Of a stretch of DNA of 64,000 nucleotides, positions 24,893 to 38,595 are shown piece by piece. Each line of letters opens with the position of its first letter. Positions within the stretch are counted from its first letter, which is position 1. The DNA lies in the NCBI GenBank assembly GCA_036250195.1, contig JAVHZZ010000003.1:346024875-346088874 (forward strand), read 5' to 3'. A program made the position numbers and the translations under genes. Below the pieces are notes generated by a model, which was not told the DNA's origin, ran no database searches, and saw only the letters and a program-made list of their open reading frames with translations. Origin of the DNA: Mixophyes australis (lineage: Eukaryota; Chordata; Amphibia; Anura; Limnodynastidae).

Positions 24893-25142
24893 GAAATGTG
24901 CTGCATCCTTTCCTGCTTCCATTCTCTCCTTAATTGACAGCACACATGTTATGCAAGTGGTATTGGATGCTGGATAGGGGTAAGAGACAGATTTGTTAGG
25001 TATTGTAAAAGTTTAAAAGGAGAGATAGTCTCTGCTGCAGGTAAGGGCAAAGATAGGATTCTCAAAAGTGTTGTGGGAGTATTTCATTCCGTCCTTTTCC
25101 ATTCAGCCTTATGACTGACATACATGATACTACTATACATTA

Positions 25143-25792
25143 TGGGCCTGATTCAAGTCTGAACGAAACTTGCAAGTAAGCTACGTGTTTATAAAGTGCA
25201 CAGAACCTGTGCAAAGTTCCAACTATATTCACATCCAAGTGAATCTCAAAATACGCTTCCATTTGAATCTGGGTGTAAGTACTCTGCTTGAAAAGGGAGA
25301 GCTGCGTGCACCTAACAGTAGTGCACGCAGCTCTCCCTTTTCAAGCAGAGCTGTGTGAAGCGGGAGCAGGTTCCAGCCACCTCAATTATACAGTGCTCTA
25401 GGCTTGGATGGGGGTTTCCAGGCACTAGGACCCCCCCTCGGTTTGCCTATGCATATAACTTTTAAAGCAAAGATATCCTGTGTCGGTCATCACTGTCAGA
25501 CGGCATTTACACCTGCCCTGTAACGGCGGAAAACAAGCGCACTTATGATAAACACTCAACTTGAGTCTGCCACATATACGTCAGAGCGCCCTCACTGTCC
25601 TTTGCCTACGGTAGTCCGCCCCTTCTCTCTGCCGCTTTACCTCTTATGTTGTAGGCTGTCGTAAGTGTCACCTGCGTTCAGACATGAATTGCGTGTAATT
25701 GTGGTCATTGGCGTATGGTCCGTTTCTGGCTATTTCACGCAAGATACACTACTCAAATGGACTTATGTCTGAAAATTAATCTGGCCCTATGT
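25143..25792. mobile_element. GGGCCTGATTCA-type element carrying a nested hairpin element
   Basis: The left end GGGCCTGATTCAAGTCTGAA and the right end TTATGTCTGAAAATTAATCT GGCCCT are diverged inverted copies. The hairpin-bearing element at 25283-25449 lies within. Confidence 0.45.
25283..25449 (-). mobile_element. second copy of the window-start hAT-like element
   Basis: In reverse complement it matches 1-159: AGGCAAACCGAGG, CCTAGTGCCTGGAAACCCCC, CACTGTATAATTGAGGTGGC, GCTCCCGCTTCACACAGC. Its inner end is a perfect hairpin with 29-bp arms at 25283-25311 and 25321-25349 and a 9-nt loop (CTAACAGTA). Confidence 0.75.
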
Positions 25793-26212
25793 GTGTGTTA
25801 TCCAAACATATTATACACAAACATACATAGCAAATGTACAGCATAGAATAGTTCATAAGTGTATAAAATAGTCTGTAATCTACAGCATTCAGCAATTATG
25901 ATGCATAACAAATCTCAGGCTAGAAATATTGTTAAGACCACCTACCACTCTACCTGTTCATGTACTGCATAAAATTCCTGTCGGCTCCTCTTTGCAGGTT
26001 ATTTTTAATTGTAGATTCTTCCAAATCAATATAGATGTGGGATCTGTAATGCTTCTGGCTTTTGTCCATAATTTGGAGCAGCATGCCTAAAATATACTAA
26101 ATTACATTTAAGATGCCCTCATTTTCCCATACTGCCCCTGGCATTCCTCCCTTCATTTAGTACCTTAAAGTGATTATAGAAGGAGGCTGTGTGTATCATA
26201 AATGGTTTTTGG

Positions 26213-26529
26213 TTCATGAGTTTAGCACTTCTGCCTTACAGCACTGGGGTCATGAGTTCAATCCCCGACCATGGCCTTATCTGTGAGCAGTTTGTATGTT
26301 CTCCCTGTGTTTACGTGGGTTTCCTCCGGGTGCTCCGGTTTCCACCCACACTCCAAAAACATACTGGTAGGTTAATTGGCTGCTAACAAATTGACCCTAG
26401 TCTGTCTGTCTGTGTGTGTGTGTATGTTAAGGAATTTAGACTGTAAGCTCCAATAGGGCAGGGACTGATGTGAGTTCTCTGTACAGCGCTGCGGAATTAG
26501 TGGCGCTATATAAATTGATGATGATGATA
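26213..26529 (+). mobile_element. tRNA-derived SINE, copy 4
   Basis: Lacks the first bases of the tRNA-like head (starts near TTTAGCACTTCTGCC), then full body and tail, ending GGCGCTATATAAATTGATGA TGATGA. Internal (TGTC)/(GT) run at about 26401-26423. Confidence 0.87.
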
Positions 26530-28419
26530 GACCCCATACCTTTATATCATGTCTGCTATATAAACAGTATCAATAGGTGCATAAACATAGAAAATTCATA
26601 TTTTGGTGAAAGACAAAGAGGTAACCACAGGATTTTTACAGGGGTATAATCTGTACCTCCTAACCTAAAATAAGCACTGTGTCCAACTAGTATCCCCAGT
26701 AATGCAGCATTAACCAAGAGATGACTACCATCAAATCTTTCTATGCGTCATGTGACATATATATAACAGTTACACACAAAGCATTACTAACAGATAATAC
26801 ATATAATTTCGAGTCTTTTTTAGCAGCCTGTCTGCATTATTATTATGTACTGTGAATAATATGAATTTGTACTTCTCCCCCTCATATTTTGCAGTGTAAA
26901 AATAGGCTATAATTTAGCTCTGAGTTTGAGAAATGCGTTAAGAACGAATTTTAAATTTGCAGAATTTAATTCCAGTATTCTGTCTTATTGAGACTCTGCT
27001 CACACATGTAAATTTATGTTCACACTACAATTTAAATTTCATACAACAGTTGTGAGATGGAAATACGATGATCATAAAAACATTGTAATACTCAATGGGA
27101 AACACCTAAACATATCAACTATAAACAAGTCTAAAAAAAAATAACGTGATTTTAATGAAAATCATAATTGTACAAAGTGAAACTGGATTAAAACATCACT
27201 ATGGATGAAGATCAAATTAACAAATTTTAATGTAACTAAGAAGTATCTTAATTACATTAGAGAACCTTTGTTAAAACACTAAAAAATCACTGAGACAATC
27301 ATTTTAGCAAGCAATGAGTCCTACACCCTGCTTTACTTTCCAAGATACACTTCCAGAGAGAGTGAAACTAACAGAGGACTGATCCTCCATGAAACACAGG
27401 AAGATGTGGTTCTACTGGCTGCATCACACTAGAATCAAGCTCCCTGAGTGAATAGCTTTGCTCATTCACAAATACATTTTAATAACGTGGTATTATCTTA
27501 TCAAGAGAACTTTCTTCTTCTGCAAAAGGTTTTTATAGTGCACAGAGCAGATTGAGCTCAGAGGGGCGTTCCTAAGCCCCTCTGCTCACTGCCATGTGAC
27601 TGTGGTTGCCATGGTAGTCACTTGACACTGTGAAAACCCTGCAGAATTATAACTCATTACTAGTTGCCTGAAAAAACAAACCTAGGAAAAATGGTAATTA
27701 CCAATATTCTTCTTATAGCCTGCCACAATGATTTATGTAAAAAAAACAACAATTTTTTTTCATGAGATTACTGGTTTAAATCGGTTTTCCCTTTAAAACA
27801 AAATCTATGGAAAGTTGCGAATATAATAAAAGCAGCCACATAATTTAAATGTAAACTTTTTTTTTGCAAGACTGTAGCTTAGCTCATCTTTGGTAAGCAA
27901 CAGCCGGAGAGAAATGCCAATTATTTCCCTGATAAGTATCTTGCTCTGCGCTGCTTATCCTGCATTACTGTCAGGGACGTGATAACTGAGACACTTACAT
28001 GGTGCTTATCAAGGATAGGAAGTCTGTGTCGCTTCCACTGAGGAATATGCCCCAGGTGCGAGCCAGCATTATCAAGAGGAATACCAATGCAGATGAAATT
28101 CTCTCTGTGCCGCAGCCAATTTGCAGAGACTTTCCTCATTTACAATTTTATGCTTTATCACTGCTATTTTACCCTGTGAGAGGTGCATTTAAATAGCAGC
28201 TTGCTATGGGTCTACAGATGTATTTCAAAGTTTTAGAAAATGCAGTTCGAGTTTACCAAGGGATAACATCTACAAAGGAAATACATATTTTAAAATAGTT
28301 TGTGTGTCATTGAAGAAACTTTGACTTTTGAAGATATATTTATTTGCATCTACCTTTATCTCTGAAAATGGCTTATATGTAAAAGAAACCTGTATCCACT
28401 AAGTGGAGTGATCTTCTTT

Positions 28420-29245
28420 CTATTTTCACAAAGGCATAGCAAAACTGCACAAAATTTACCGTCATACACTACAACTCATATAAATCATCTACCAAAACTT
28501 TTATCCATTTTCGGATCATCTCCCACCTTGACTACTGCAACCTCCTGCTATCTGGCATTCTTCCCACCTCTCTATCCCCACTTTAATCAATCTTACGCTG
28601 CAGCAAGACTGATCTTCCTTTCTCACCACTCCACATCTGCTGCACCACTTTGCAAATCCCTACACTGGCTCCCTGTGTCCTCCAGAATCCAATTCAAATT
28701 ACTCACCCTTACCTACGAAGCCCTCAACAACACCACCCCTTCCTATATCTCAAATTTCATATGACAGTACTCATCCTCTCAATCTACCTCCTTGTCTCGT
28801 CTCTGATAACCACCTTGTCTCGCCTCTGAAAACCACCTCTCACTCCCGCCTACAAGACTTCTCCCGTGCTGCTCCCAACTTATGGAATTCCCTACCACAC
28901 CCGATCAGACTCTCCCACAGCCCTCAAATATTTAGACGCTCTCTAAAAAACCATCTCTTTATTAGAGCTTACCCTACTCCCACCTATACTACTCACACTA
29001 ATGCACCTTCACAACTGTCCCAATCTTCACTCTGAGCCGCTCATCTTGTTTTAGCTGTGCCCTCTTCCACTTAGAATGTAAGCTCTCTCATGAGCAGGGT
29101 CATCCATACCCTTTGTTTTCATGTCTGCATTTATTTTGTCGACTTTATATATCACTGTTTTACGTATAACCTGTTGTCTTTACTGTACGGTGATGCAGAA
29201 CACTGTGGCGCCTTCCAAATCTACGATTATAATAATACATAGGCA
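28420..29245 (+). pseudogene. L2/CR1-like LINE, reverse transcriptase C-terminus and 3' UTR
   Basis: Degenerate coding sequence reading IISHLDYCNLLLSG in one frame, then CKSLHWLPVSSRIQFKLLTL TYEALN in another (plus-strand frame 28408-28764), then a third with LWNSLP and HLFIRAYP. These are the blocks found after the catalytic core in L2/CR1-type reverse transcriptases. The 3' UTR holds TTAGAATGTAAGCTC and ends CTGTACGGTGATGCAGAACA CTGTGGCGCC plus an ATAATAAT tail. It has several frameshifts and stops, is 5' truncated, and is inactive. Confidence 0.85.
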
Positions 29246-29963
29246 TCAACCTATCCCATTCCATCTGAGTTCTAAATGCCTGCTTCCGAATTTAACACTT
29301 ACTATTTCCTTGAATCAACCTGAAGCTTAATTACTTTATTGATGTAAAAATCAGGTTTTATTTAATTTAGCAAACTGAGCCAAGGTCTCCAGATTTAAAA
29401 AAGGAAATCCTTAAAAAAACATTTAGTGCTAAATTAGGGAATAGACAAAGGTCAGGGTGACAGCTCTGCAAGTACAAATATTAAAATGTTATATGAAATG
29501 TTATAGCTGGATGATAAAACATATAACGTTCTGACACATTTATGGCATATTTTAATCTGCAGTAAATGTAAGTGTCATTTATATAAATGTCTCTAGACCT
29601 GACTAATACTTAGTGGGAGGATATTAATAAGGCTGAATCTGTACTTACGCATAGCTTTAGAAAACATAATTAAGGATTAAGTGATTTAAGGTATAATACT
29701 ATGCTTATATAGAAAACTGAGTGTTCATAAAGACAGGTAATGCAACACTTTCTATTGTCCAAAGTAATTGTTTCTGACTGCTGTGACTCACCTCTGACCT
29801 CCACAGAACCACTCTGTATGTAATATGGATAGATTTTGTCTAAGTGCATCGAGAGGACCCTCAGTCAAAGCTGGCACTGTATTCGTGGGCCATACTGGTA
29901 GCACCACATAACTGAAAACGTTTTTCTTCTGTCTACTGGTGTTGTATGCTACAGTAAGTGCCA

Positions 29964-30070
29964 TTTATACACAGTGGAGGCAGCCATTTTGTGGGTGGGG
30001 TCAATATTTATGAGACTGCAAGCTATCAATTCACTAGTGATAGTCTCATGCCTTAGTGATGCCACTAGTT
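29964..30070. mobile_element. interspersed repeat fragment (GCAGCCATTTTGTGGG type)
   Basis: ACAGTGGAGGCAGCCATTTT GTGGG, then TTTATGAGACTGCAAGCTAT, a diverged match to 41395-41562. Class unknown. Confidence 0.5.
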
Positions 30071-32014
30071 CCTAATGCCATTAAATTGTATTATTAATGG
30101 TGATGTTTTTCCATTTATCAGCTAGAACAACCTCTTGTAGGATTCCTTTTTCAGTTACTTGTTCTGCTGTTCATAACAGGGTAGAGTCAAGGGCTCAGAG
30201 TCATAGGGCCTGATGCCGAGTTTCGTTACGCATTATAAATTGCGCAAAATCACACCGTGTCCACAAAGAGAAAGTACGAATGTGTGCTAATGCAGATTAT
30301 ATGGCACTTGTGCCTCCTTACGACTGTAGAGGTGGAATGGGGAGGGAAGGTGTGTCCAATGCAGGTAGAGTACAATAAGGGCGTGTTCACAGAAATACAG
30401 CTCATGCAGACCTGCAGAAACACCCGTCTGTTATGTTACGTCCGTATGTATCGTTTGCAAAAAAGATTCTCTTGATGCAATCGCTGTGGTTCCAAAGCAC
30501 ATAGGTTTTATTTGCAAGTTATTACAAGGTAGAGTTTGGTGTGCAGGCACATGTGCATTTACCACTAACACAAGCTTCTATCAGAACGCTCTGGTTCCCA
30601 AAGCCGGAGGGGAACAATTTATACACTGTAAAATGCAGTGACATCACACAGTTACAGTATTAAGGTCCAGATCCACAGAACGATAGGTCACGACCCAAGC
30701 ACTTGACGTGCCATTGGTTGATTCATCTGGTCATTGTTCTTTGAGGTTGCCCGGTGACCTTCTTCAGGCTCCTGTCTCTAGACCTGTGTAAACTGATTCC
30801 TTTATGACATCGCTGGACTTGCTATTTGGTGTATGAAAAGAGATGTTATTTATAACTAGCGTTCACAATATGTGAACGCTACATAAATAATACCGAAAAC
30901 GTTCTCATGCAATTGCGAACAGATTGATACCCAACTCAATGTCATTTAAATGTTGAAAACATTAATTATCCTCTTCACCACTTTATATTTTATATTAAAA
31001 GATAGAAAACACATTAAACATATTTAAATGTTGCCACGATAATAATTAGGTTGTGTATTAATCGTGTCACACCTGATCGGAGTGTACGCAAATTATTGAT
31101 TTCCACCTTGGTCCAATTATTAAACTTCAACAGTTTAGAGGCGTATCTTTTGCAGGTGCAAATACAGACACTGATGATGTTGACTTAGCGTAAATCAGGG
31201 GAGCCAGACACATAATGAAATGTGTACCGTTCTGTATATGGAAGAAATAAGCTGGTTTTGAGCTGGTATTTTTTTTAAAGTGTAAATTACACCAATTTTA
31301 AGACCAACTCAGCCCCATAGTTAATACCTGTTAGTAAAGTAACTGACACCCAGTAAAAAAGAAGTAAAATGTTCACCCATCAGTCTTAAAAAAAAGTAAT
31401 TAAAAAGCACACTCTTATTACAATACATTCAGAAGTGTTACTGCAATGATTGCGTAAAACCCCAGAGACATTTTTGCTGTACGTGCTGAGACTTATAGTT
31501 CCACAGCCAAACAAGTTGATTAAGCCTGCTTTAGAGTGTCACATACATATCTTTCTTACATAAAACACTAAACTACATAGTAAACAGTTAAAACTATTAA
31601 AAAAAAAAAGTAAAAAAAAACCCCAAAGCCCATCCTGCAGCTCTATTTGATTTCCACCAAAGATATATGACCCCTATTAACTAGCTTAGCACCTCCTCGT
31701 ACAATACGAATACTTCTAACACCTAATAATGCAGCTCTATTCCCTGGTACATACAATGCAATTATAAGTCTTTATTCTGAGGGGTTTCGGAAATTAATTG
31801 AGTTCAGCTGAAGTTATTATGGAATCATTCACACTAGCTCAATCCCTTATGTGTAAAGCATGTTTGGCTCGTATATGCATGCCCACAATGTAACACTAGT
31901 ATCTCTTGGAGTCATATTTGCCATTCTTACCAAACATATCAATGATACTTGTTTGTATATGTGCAATGGCAAAAGGAAATTACACTTCAAAAGCTATGAC
32001 GAGAAGAACTAACA

Positions 32015-32550
32015 TAGCATGAATGCCTACTCGGGGCCGGAGTAACCCGTGGTCTAACTGGGCTACAGCCTCGGGCATCCAGGGGACCCTTGAAGGTGTT
32101 CAAGGGTCCGATCAATGCTGCTGAGCCTGTCACTGTAGTCCTTTCCCGTCCTTCCCCGGCGCTCAGTAATCTCCTTACTGAAGAGATCTTGTGAGAGTGA
32201 GACTATGAATCTCACTCTCACAAGATGTCATCAGTAAGGAGCTTACAGCGCGCCGCGGAAAGACGGGGAAAGACTACAGTGACAGGAGAACAGAGAGGTA
32301 AGCGCTTGGGGATGGCGGGCGGGTCTCACTGGGTAGGCCTAAAGGGAGGGGGCGGCTCACAGGGGGGGCTCACGGGATAATGGAGGCCCTCTTAGCCCAG
32401 GGGACTCCATTCCCTTAATCCGGCCCTGTACCTACTTTAGCAAAATGTCCAGGAAGCTCCTACATAATTTGGAGTCCTCCCTGATGCTCAAGGAAGTTTG
32501 CGATTCTCCTAGCAGGAAAGGAGAGCGGAAACAAGAACACAATGAACCGG
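32015..32550. mobile_element. TACTTGCCTACT-family copy split by a hAT-like element
   Basis: GCATGAATGCCTACT lies left of the insertion, and TTTAGCAAAATGTCCAGGAA GCTCC and GGAGTCCTCCC lie right of it. Joined, they resemble the family start CATACTTGCCTACT followed by AATGTCCGGGAGGCTCCC. The 152-codon frame at 32445-32903 begins inside this repeat. Confidence 0.5.
32032..32428. mobile_element. 397-bp hAT-like element with internal hairpin
   Basis: Ends CGGGGCCGGAGTAACCC and CCCTTAATCCGGCCCTG. Flanking octamers TGCCTACT (32024-32031) and TACCTACT (32429-32436) agree at 7 of 8 bases. Inside is a long imperfect palindrome (about 32141-32281) centred near 32208, with arms containing AGTAATCTCCTTACTGA and TCTTGTGAGAGTGAGA. 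Non-coding. Confidence 0.75.
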
Positions 32551-33726
32551 TTTATGTCATCATGGCCTGCCCACCATTCTGTAGTCATGCTGTGGAGGAC
32601 GTCTTTGACGAGACATTTCGCACCATCACATCCTGTCTACCAATATTTGATGCTGCAATTGCTGTTATCGTGCTTTGGTGGGTCGGACAACGACCACGGG
32701 AATTCCGTCACCCTGAGTTTGTAGACCACCCCTCTGTATATCCCAGTGTGAAGGTCTACAAAGTAGGCGAGTGTGCGTATAGCGATAAAAGTTACATCCG
32801 GGCCTGCATGTACATTTTGAAATTTTATACATTGCTACACAATTACACAATTGTCTTCTCTCAGTTTTCACACATAGTTTCCATGTTCAGTAAACTAGGC
32901 TGAATGTTGTAAGTAAATTACAGGTTACTGAAACATTTGTAAAATAATTGAGGAAAACCGGAATTGCTTTTTGCTCCATACTGCTCTATTTACTCATATC
33001 CATTGAAAGTGAATGTGAGTGGTTTGCAGGTTCAAGTGCTGATTAGTACTGCATGTCAAGCATGATCACATATCACAGGGATTGTCCTAAGGTCTATGGA
33101 TAACCAGCCTAATTCGCTGCCTAAATTTCTGAGTGAGAAGTTATCACCTAAAGCAACAAGGGAGGGCCATAGACTAAAGCTATTCTGACAACGGAGGTGA
33201 TAGACCAGAGTTATTTATATATCTGCATCACTAAGTATTTGCTATATTATATATTTTCACTACCATATTTTAAAGGCAGACAAACCTGAAATGTAAACTG
33301 CAAATAAATAAGTGAGTTATACTTTTGTTTAGACAGCCTCCATCAAAAGCTCCTCAATTATCTTGTGCTGGCAGGATTGTAAAAATAGATGTCAGAAAGT
33401 GGAGTAGCATTTATGTGCATTCCAATATTTACAGATCCAAGCACTCATAATGTTTTATCAACATATAGTAACCGTTCATGTTACTACACAGAAACCTTTC
33501 TTCTGCCAACTTCTCAGACACAGGAACATAAAAGTTTACGGCAGTTAAATGACAATTTACCGTTCTAGCCCTGAATTTAGCAGATCATGCTTTGAGAATT
33601 TCCTTGTTTGGAAATAAGTGTGAAAATCATTTCTTGTCAAGTCAATTACATTAATTTCCCTGTGACTGTTTTGAGAAACAGTGTACGTGCTGCTTGTATA
33701 CCATCACCAACAAGCAGTGCAAGCAG

Positions 33727-33815
33727 CCAGTGACGGAACTACCGCCAGCGCAGGCAGAATGGCTGCTACGGGGCCGCCTGTAGCGGCTGTTATTCTGCCA
33801 TTGCCTGCACCCACT
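33727..33815. mobile_element. possible hAT-type end with short palindrome
   Basis: CAGTGACGGAACTACC resembles the inverse of the terminus at 19981-19997. Next come GCAGGCAGAATGGCTGCTAC and GTAGCGGCTGTTATTCTGCC ATTGCCTGC as imperfect inverted arms. No other end was found. Confidence 0.35.
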
Positions 33816-35798
33816 ATCATCTCAGAACACGGTATGAATCCAAATGGGGATTCACTGATTCAATGTGTATGCGCAACCTGACCGAGCCCCCTGCCTCTGT
33901 TCATGCTCAGAAGAGCAGAGCGTGGTATGTGGGCAGTTGTCTAGCACTTTCGCCACCCTTCATTTTGCAATGGGCTGAGGTGCCCCACCCCTGGAGGCTG
34001 CCATTTTGCATGCTGAAAAAATATTTACTATGTCACGGTCCAGCACTCACCTGAACCTGCGTGACATGTGTGTGACAAAGGGTTAATCAAAAACAACCAC
34101 CTGAACTGATTTGCTGTATGTACTCTGCAACCACTGCTATGTTTGTAATATGATTTTCTAAAAAATTCAATAAAAACCTTCTGAGTTAAAAAAAAACAAA
34201 AAAACAACCACTTGGTCTGTTTAAAATGATAAAAAAAACCCCTATCTATGCAACACACTAACTTTGCATTACGAACTATGCTACCAGCAAGATTTTTTGT
34301 GAAGAGCTGACACTCTTACTCAAAAAGCCTTCAGTTCTCCCTTTAAACTAATCTATCACAATTTACTTCCATCAGAGTTATCATAAACCAAATGACCTCC
34401 TCTGTCCCAGAGTTATCATAAACCAAATGATCTTCTCTCTTTTAACTATGTAGCATTCTACTATCAAGCTAAGTCTGACATGTGAATTTGTACGAACACA
34501 GAGATCTGAACTTAAGAAGTGTAATTTAATATGAAAAATAAATTCACGATGCTTAAGATAAAAACAATTAACAAAATTATATACAATGATATAATGCAAT
34601 AGTTTTTTTTTTTTTTTTTTTTATAAAGGAATAAAAAACAGAAGTGAAAAACTTAGGAATGATCAAGTTTCTGTTTGCTGGGAGAACCATAATAAAGGGA
34701 TACTCCTCAATATGACTAACTTCACAAAAGTGAACAATATCTTAGAGTTACAGAACGATATTATACATGCTGTGGGTAGACACAGCCCCCCATCCACTGT
34801 GATGTCAGCACTAGAAAGTCTGTGTAAAAGCAAATTAGGTGTTTATGGCCTCTGTGCAAACACATTTCAAGTCAGGTTTTCTTTACGCTGGCCTACTTCT
34901 CACCAGAATGCCTTACAAAGATGATTTTACCTCCACACAACAGGTCAAAAGTTTCTCTTCATTTGCAAATCAAACATTCTTATATGTAATAAAATACTCT
35001 TATAAGTATAAACATACTTCCTGGCAGTATGATCTTGGAAAAAATGCTATGACATTTTCCTGTATCCTTACTTAAATTCGTTCACACATAACCCCCTAAG
35101 CCAACACCCCCCCCCCCACATGTTGAGGTCGGTTTGTAACATATCACTGTCCTTAGAAATCCCGGATGTTATTGATGTAACCTTAAAGAGAGATTTCAAA
35201 GACCTCAGTTTATGATCTGGGTCATAGATTAGCACTGGGCACTCCTGTGTATCCCTCTTATCTATAGATACCTTAAGGGGAAACAAAGAGTTTAGAAACA
35301 ATCAAAGACATACATTAATTTACCATCCCCCCTTTGAGGTTTTAACCCACGGCTGGACACAGCGCTCATTTGAAAGCTAATACGATGCATTAATTCACAA
35401 ACACATAGTTGAAGTTTTATACGACTAATAATTAGCTTGCATATGACATACGGCAATGCAGGATTCACTAGCAACCAAACTGCTCAGGCACTTCTTTTTG
35501 CACTTCATACAGAGGTGTGTTGGACACCACAGTTTTTATGCAGTGATAGAGTGATAGGAATTTCACATCACTACTCTCTGCTATATTCGAGACCATGAAC
35601 TTTTCACTATCTAACTCTCAGTGTACAATTCCTTGCCCTCCTCACATCACGATACTGCCCATGTCACATGCAGCCCTGTTCTAAGTAACATATCACAGGT
35701 GGCACAGTTCACAGCCTTCTACATCAGCACACTTATCTCCCGCTGCGGTGAGCACCTCCATCTTCTGATTGGCTAATAAAAAGGGTACATGCAGATGA

Positions 35799-36142
35799 GC
35801 ATGGTGGCTAAGTGGTTAGCACTTCTGCCTCACAGCACTGGGGTCATGAGTTCAATTCCCGACCATGGCCTTATCTGCGTGGAGTTTGTATGTTCTCCCT
35901 GTGTTTGCGTGGGTTTCCTCCGGGTGCACCAGTTTCCCCCCACACTCCAAAAAACATACTAGTAGGTTAATTGGCTACTATCAAAATTGACCCTAGTCTC
36001 TCTCTCTCTCTCTCTCTCTCTATGTGTGTGTTAGGGAATTGAGACTGTAAGCTCCAATGGGGCAGGGACTGATGTGAATGAGTTCTCTGTACAGCTCTGC
36101 GGAATCAGTGGCGCTATATAAATAAATGGTGATGATGATGAT
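35799..36142 (+). mobile_element. tRNA-derived SINE, copy 5
   Basis: Full length: GCATGGTGGCTAAGTGG head, complete body, an internal (TC)n expansion near 35998-36020, then CTGTACAGCTCTGCGG and a GATGATGATGATG tail. Confidence 0.92.
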
Positions 36143-37239
36143 TGTCAAGCACACCTTCATAAGGACAACTTAAACAGACTATTGTGTCAATAGCTAATTT
36201 ATGGTAACAGAGCATATTCACCAAATAACATATGCTTTCACAGCGATAAGTGATGCTTTTTATTTATCATTATAGTCATGCCTGGACGGCGCATCTGACA
36301 AGAGATTGTGCCGGTGATGACTAAACTCCAGTGTTAACCTTTGCTTCTGGGTTCTCTCCTGGACTGACCTCTCTGCACATATTCTCTCCAGAGCAGTTCT
36401 TGAAGCAGATCCCTACTGCGTTGAGATGGGGTTAGCTATAAATGCCAAGCCTAAAAAAAGCTAAGCTTGATAAATAAGGCTGTTTCGCAGTCTCCATAGA
36501 CCGCTTTGGTGACAGTTGCAGCAAACAGTAGTTACAGGAGTGTCACAGATATCTCCAATATCTGCAGCAATACCATTGTAATAAATAGTCCTGATACTTA
36601 AAAATGCTATAATTCAGTGTAAACAGGATTTAAGAGTAGGGAGGGTTTGACAAATAGGCCCCAAACTCTTATACTACAAAAAATGTGCGATACAGTACAA
36701 GATGCTGGCGCTTCTGATTGATGATATTTATCCATTTCTCTTTCCACAATAACAATCCTTGGTCATCCAATGCTGTGGTCACATCTCTGCAGAGGCTCTC
36801 ACATCATTCTTCTCAGCAACATGTTTATCTGCAATGCAGCTGGGGCTTGACACAGACAGGAGGTTATTTTTTTCTTCTTTTAACAAGGACAATGAAGAGA
36901 AAAACGCAATGAAGTGAACAATACGTTTACACATGGCTGCATTATCCATTAGCCAACACAGACACTTTCTTTTGAGTGCATTAGAGATATAAGGTAAACC
37001 CTGACTTTAATTCTGAGACCTGGCGTCACTGTGAGCTGTTCTTATAATGCTGCGAGTGCAGTGATTGTACTGAGCAGGGTTTCTATGTCCAAGTGGAGAA
37101 CACACACACAGCAATATGTGCTATTAAAAGTTCTGTGGGACAGGCTTTTATCCACTTTTAATTCCTATTTTAACTTTCTATTAATGTACTTTATATTTTT
37201 TTATGCATGTTGGATCATTTTCAGAATATTTACTGCATG

Positions 37240-37465
37240 TTTTCCTACTCTCCCGAAACGTATAGGGGGCTCCCGAATTTCAGGAAGTCCTCCAAGACTC
37301 CTGGAAAAGCAGGAAAACTCCCGGATCCCGGCAGAGGCTGGGCTTAATTACACGAGTCGCGCCATAAGTCCCCACGCCCGTGACGCTGTGAATCTTGGCA
37401 TTACATAGCAGGGGCCGCCTACTGCACTTGCCAGATGAAATGGTAATAAAATGTTGGCAAGTGTA
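37240..37465. mobile_element. TACTTGCCTACT-family copy
   Basis: TTTCCTACTCTCCCGAAACG, GGCTCCCGAATTTCAGGAAG, AGACTCCTGGAAAAGCAGG and AACTCCCGGATCCCGG, with a right end ATGTTGGCAAGTGTATT inverse to the left. Confidence 0.65.
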
Positions 37466-37787
37466 TTCATTTTCAAATTCAGGGGACACGTAGACTTGTA
37501 GGAGATTATGTGGATGGAGCTGGAACAATCTTTAGCCAATCAGAGCATTAGATTAACAGCTACAAAGGATATTTCAGCTCATTCGTCTCCTGCTTGTCCA
37601 TGTGTCGGCAAGTTTAAATGAGAGCTGTTAGACAACAGCACAGGGTAAGTATGCGAGCCTCCTGTCAAATTTGCACCTACGTAACCAATTTCATAGAAAC
37701 TGTGTATTTTTGCACCGTGTTTACATTTACTTTGATGTACATAAAAACATATCTCTGCCATACCTCACCAGGTCTGAATAAAAAAGT

Positions 37788-37915
<128 letters not shown>

Positions 37916-37917
37916 CG

Positions 37918-38040
37918 TACTTGCATACTTTTGGGCACTGAAGTCCGGGAGAGCCCGGGCAGGGGGCGTGACTAGAGGGCAGGAGGTAGCGGGGCACGGC
38001 CAATCGCGTCACTTTGGCCCCGCCTCCCACGTCGTATATA
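37918..38040. mobile_element. TACTTGCC-family short fragment
   Basis: ACTTGCATACTTTTGGGCAC TGAAGTCCGGGAG, then GGGGGCGTGACTAGAGG and GCGTCACTTTGGCCCCGCCT, similar to the interior at 60400-60540. Confidence 0.45.
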
Positions 38041-38595
38041 CATACATACACACATGCATGGCTGTCAGTCATTGTCTGCTTGTTTAGAGAAGCCCCTCCC
38101 TCTTAACATAGCAGTCTGCTGGAGAGTTGTGCCACAGAGCATTGGGAAATATTGACTGAAACATAAACACTCCAGTAATTTCATGTATTTTATCCAGCTG
38201 GGTAGTATAATCCTTTCATATATATATTAATGTTACATACTGGCTTTACTTGCTCTATGCACTTTAAATACACTGCCATAGCTGCAAACCTATAAAAATA
38301 TGTAAGCACATTCCATGTGATACTTCCAGGCTCTGGTGCACTGTTATCCCTATCATGTCATATTTACTGACTTTTATTATAATGTACTTTTTTGGATCCT
38401 AAATACTCCTCTTCAATAAATATTAAAGCACATAAAGCCTGGTACATGAATATATGGTAGGAATGGCATCTACCATGCAGAAAGTAGAACTGTACTGCGC
38501 ATTATGTCATTACTGAAAGGGGGGGGGGATATTGTCAGGCACACATCTTTAAAACCTGGTACTGTCCCTGGGCATTAGGGACAGTTGGCAACATT

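Noticed and set aside
32445..32903. 152-codon plus-strand frame as a gene
   Set aside because: It begins inside a TACTTGCC-family repeat, has no recognised domain, and no splice or promoter context supports it.
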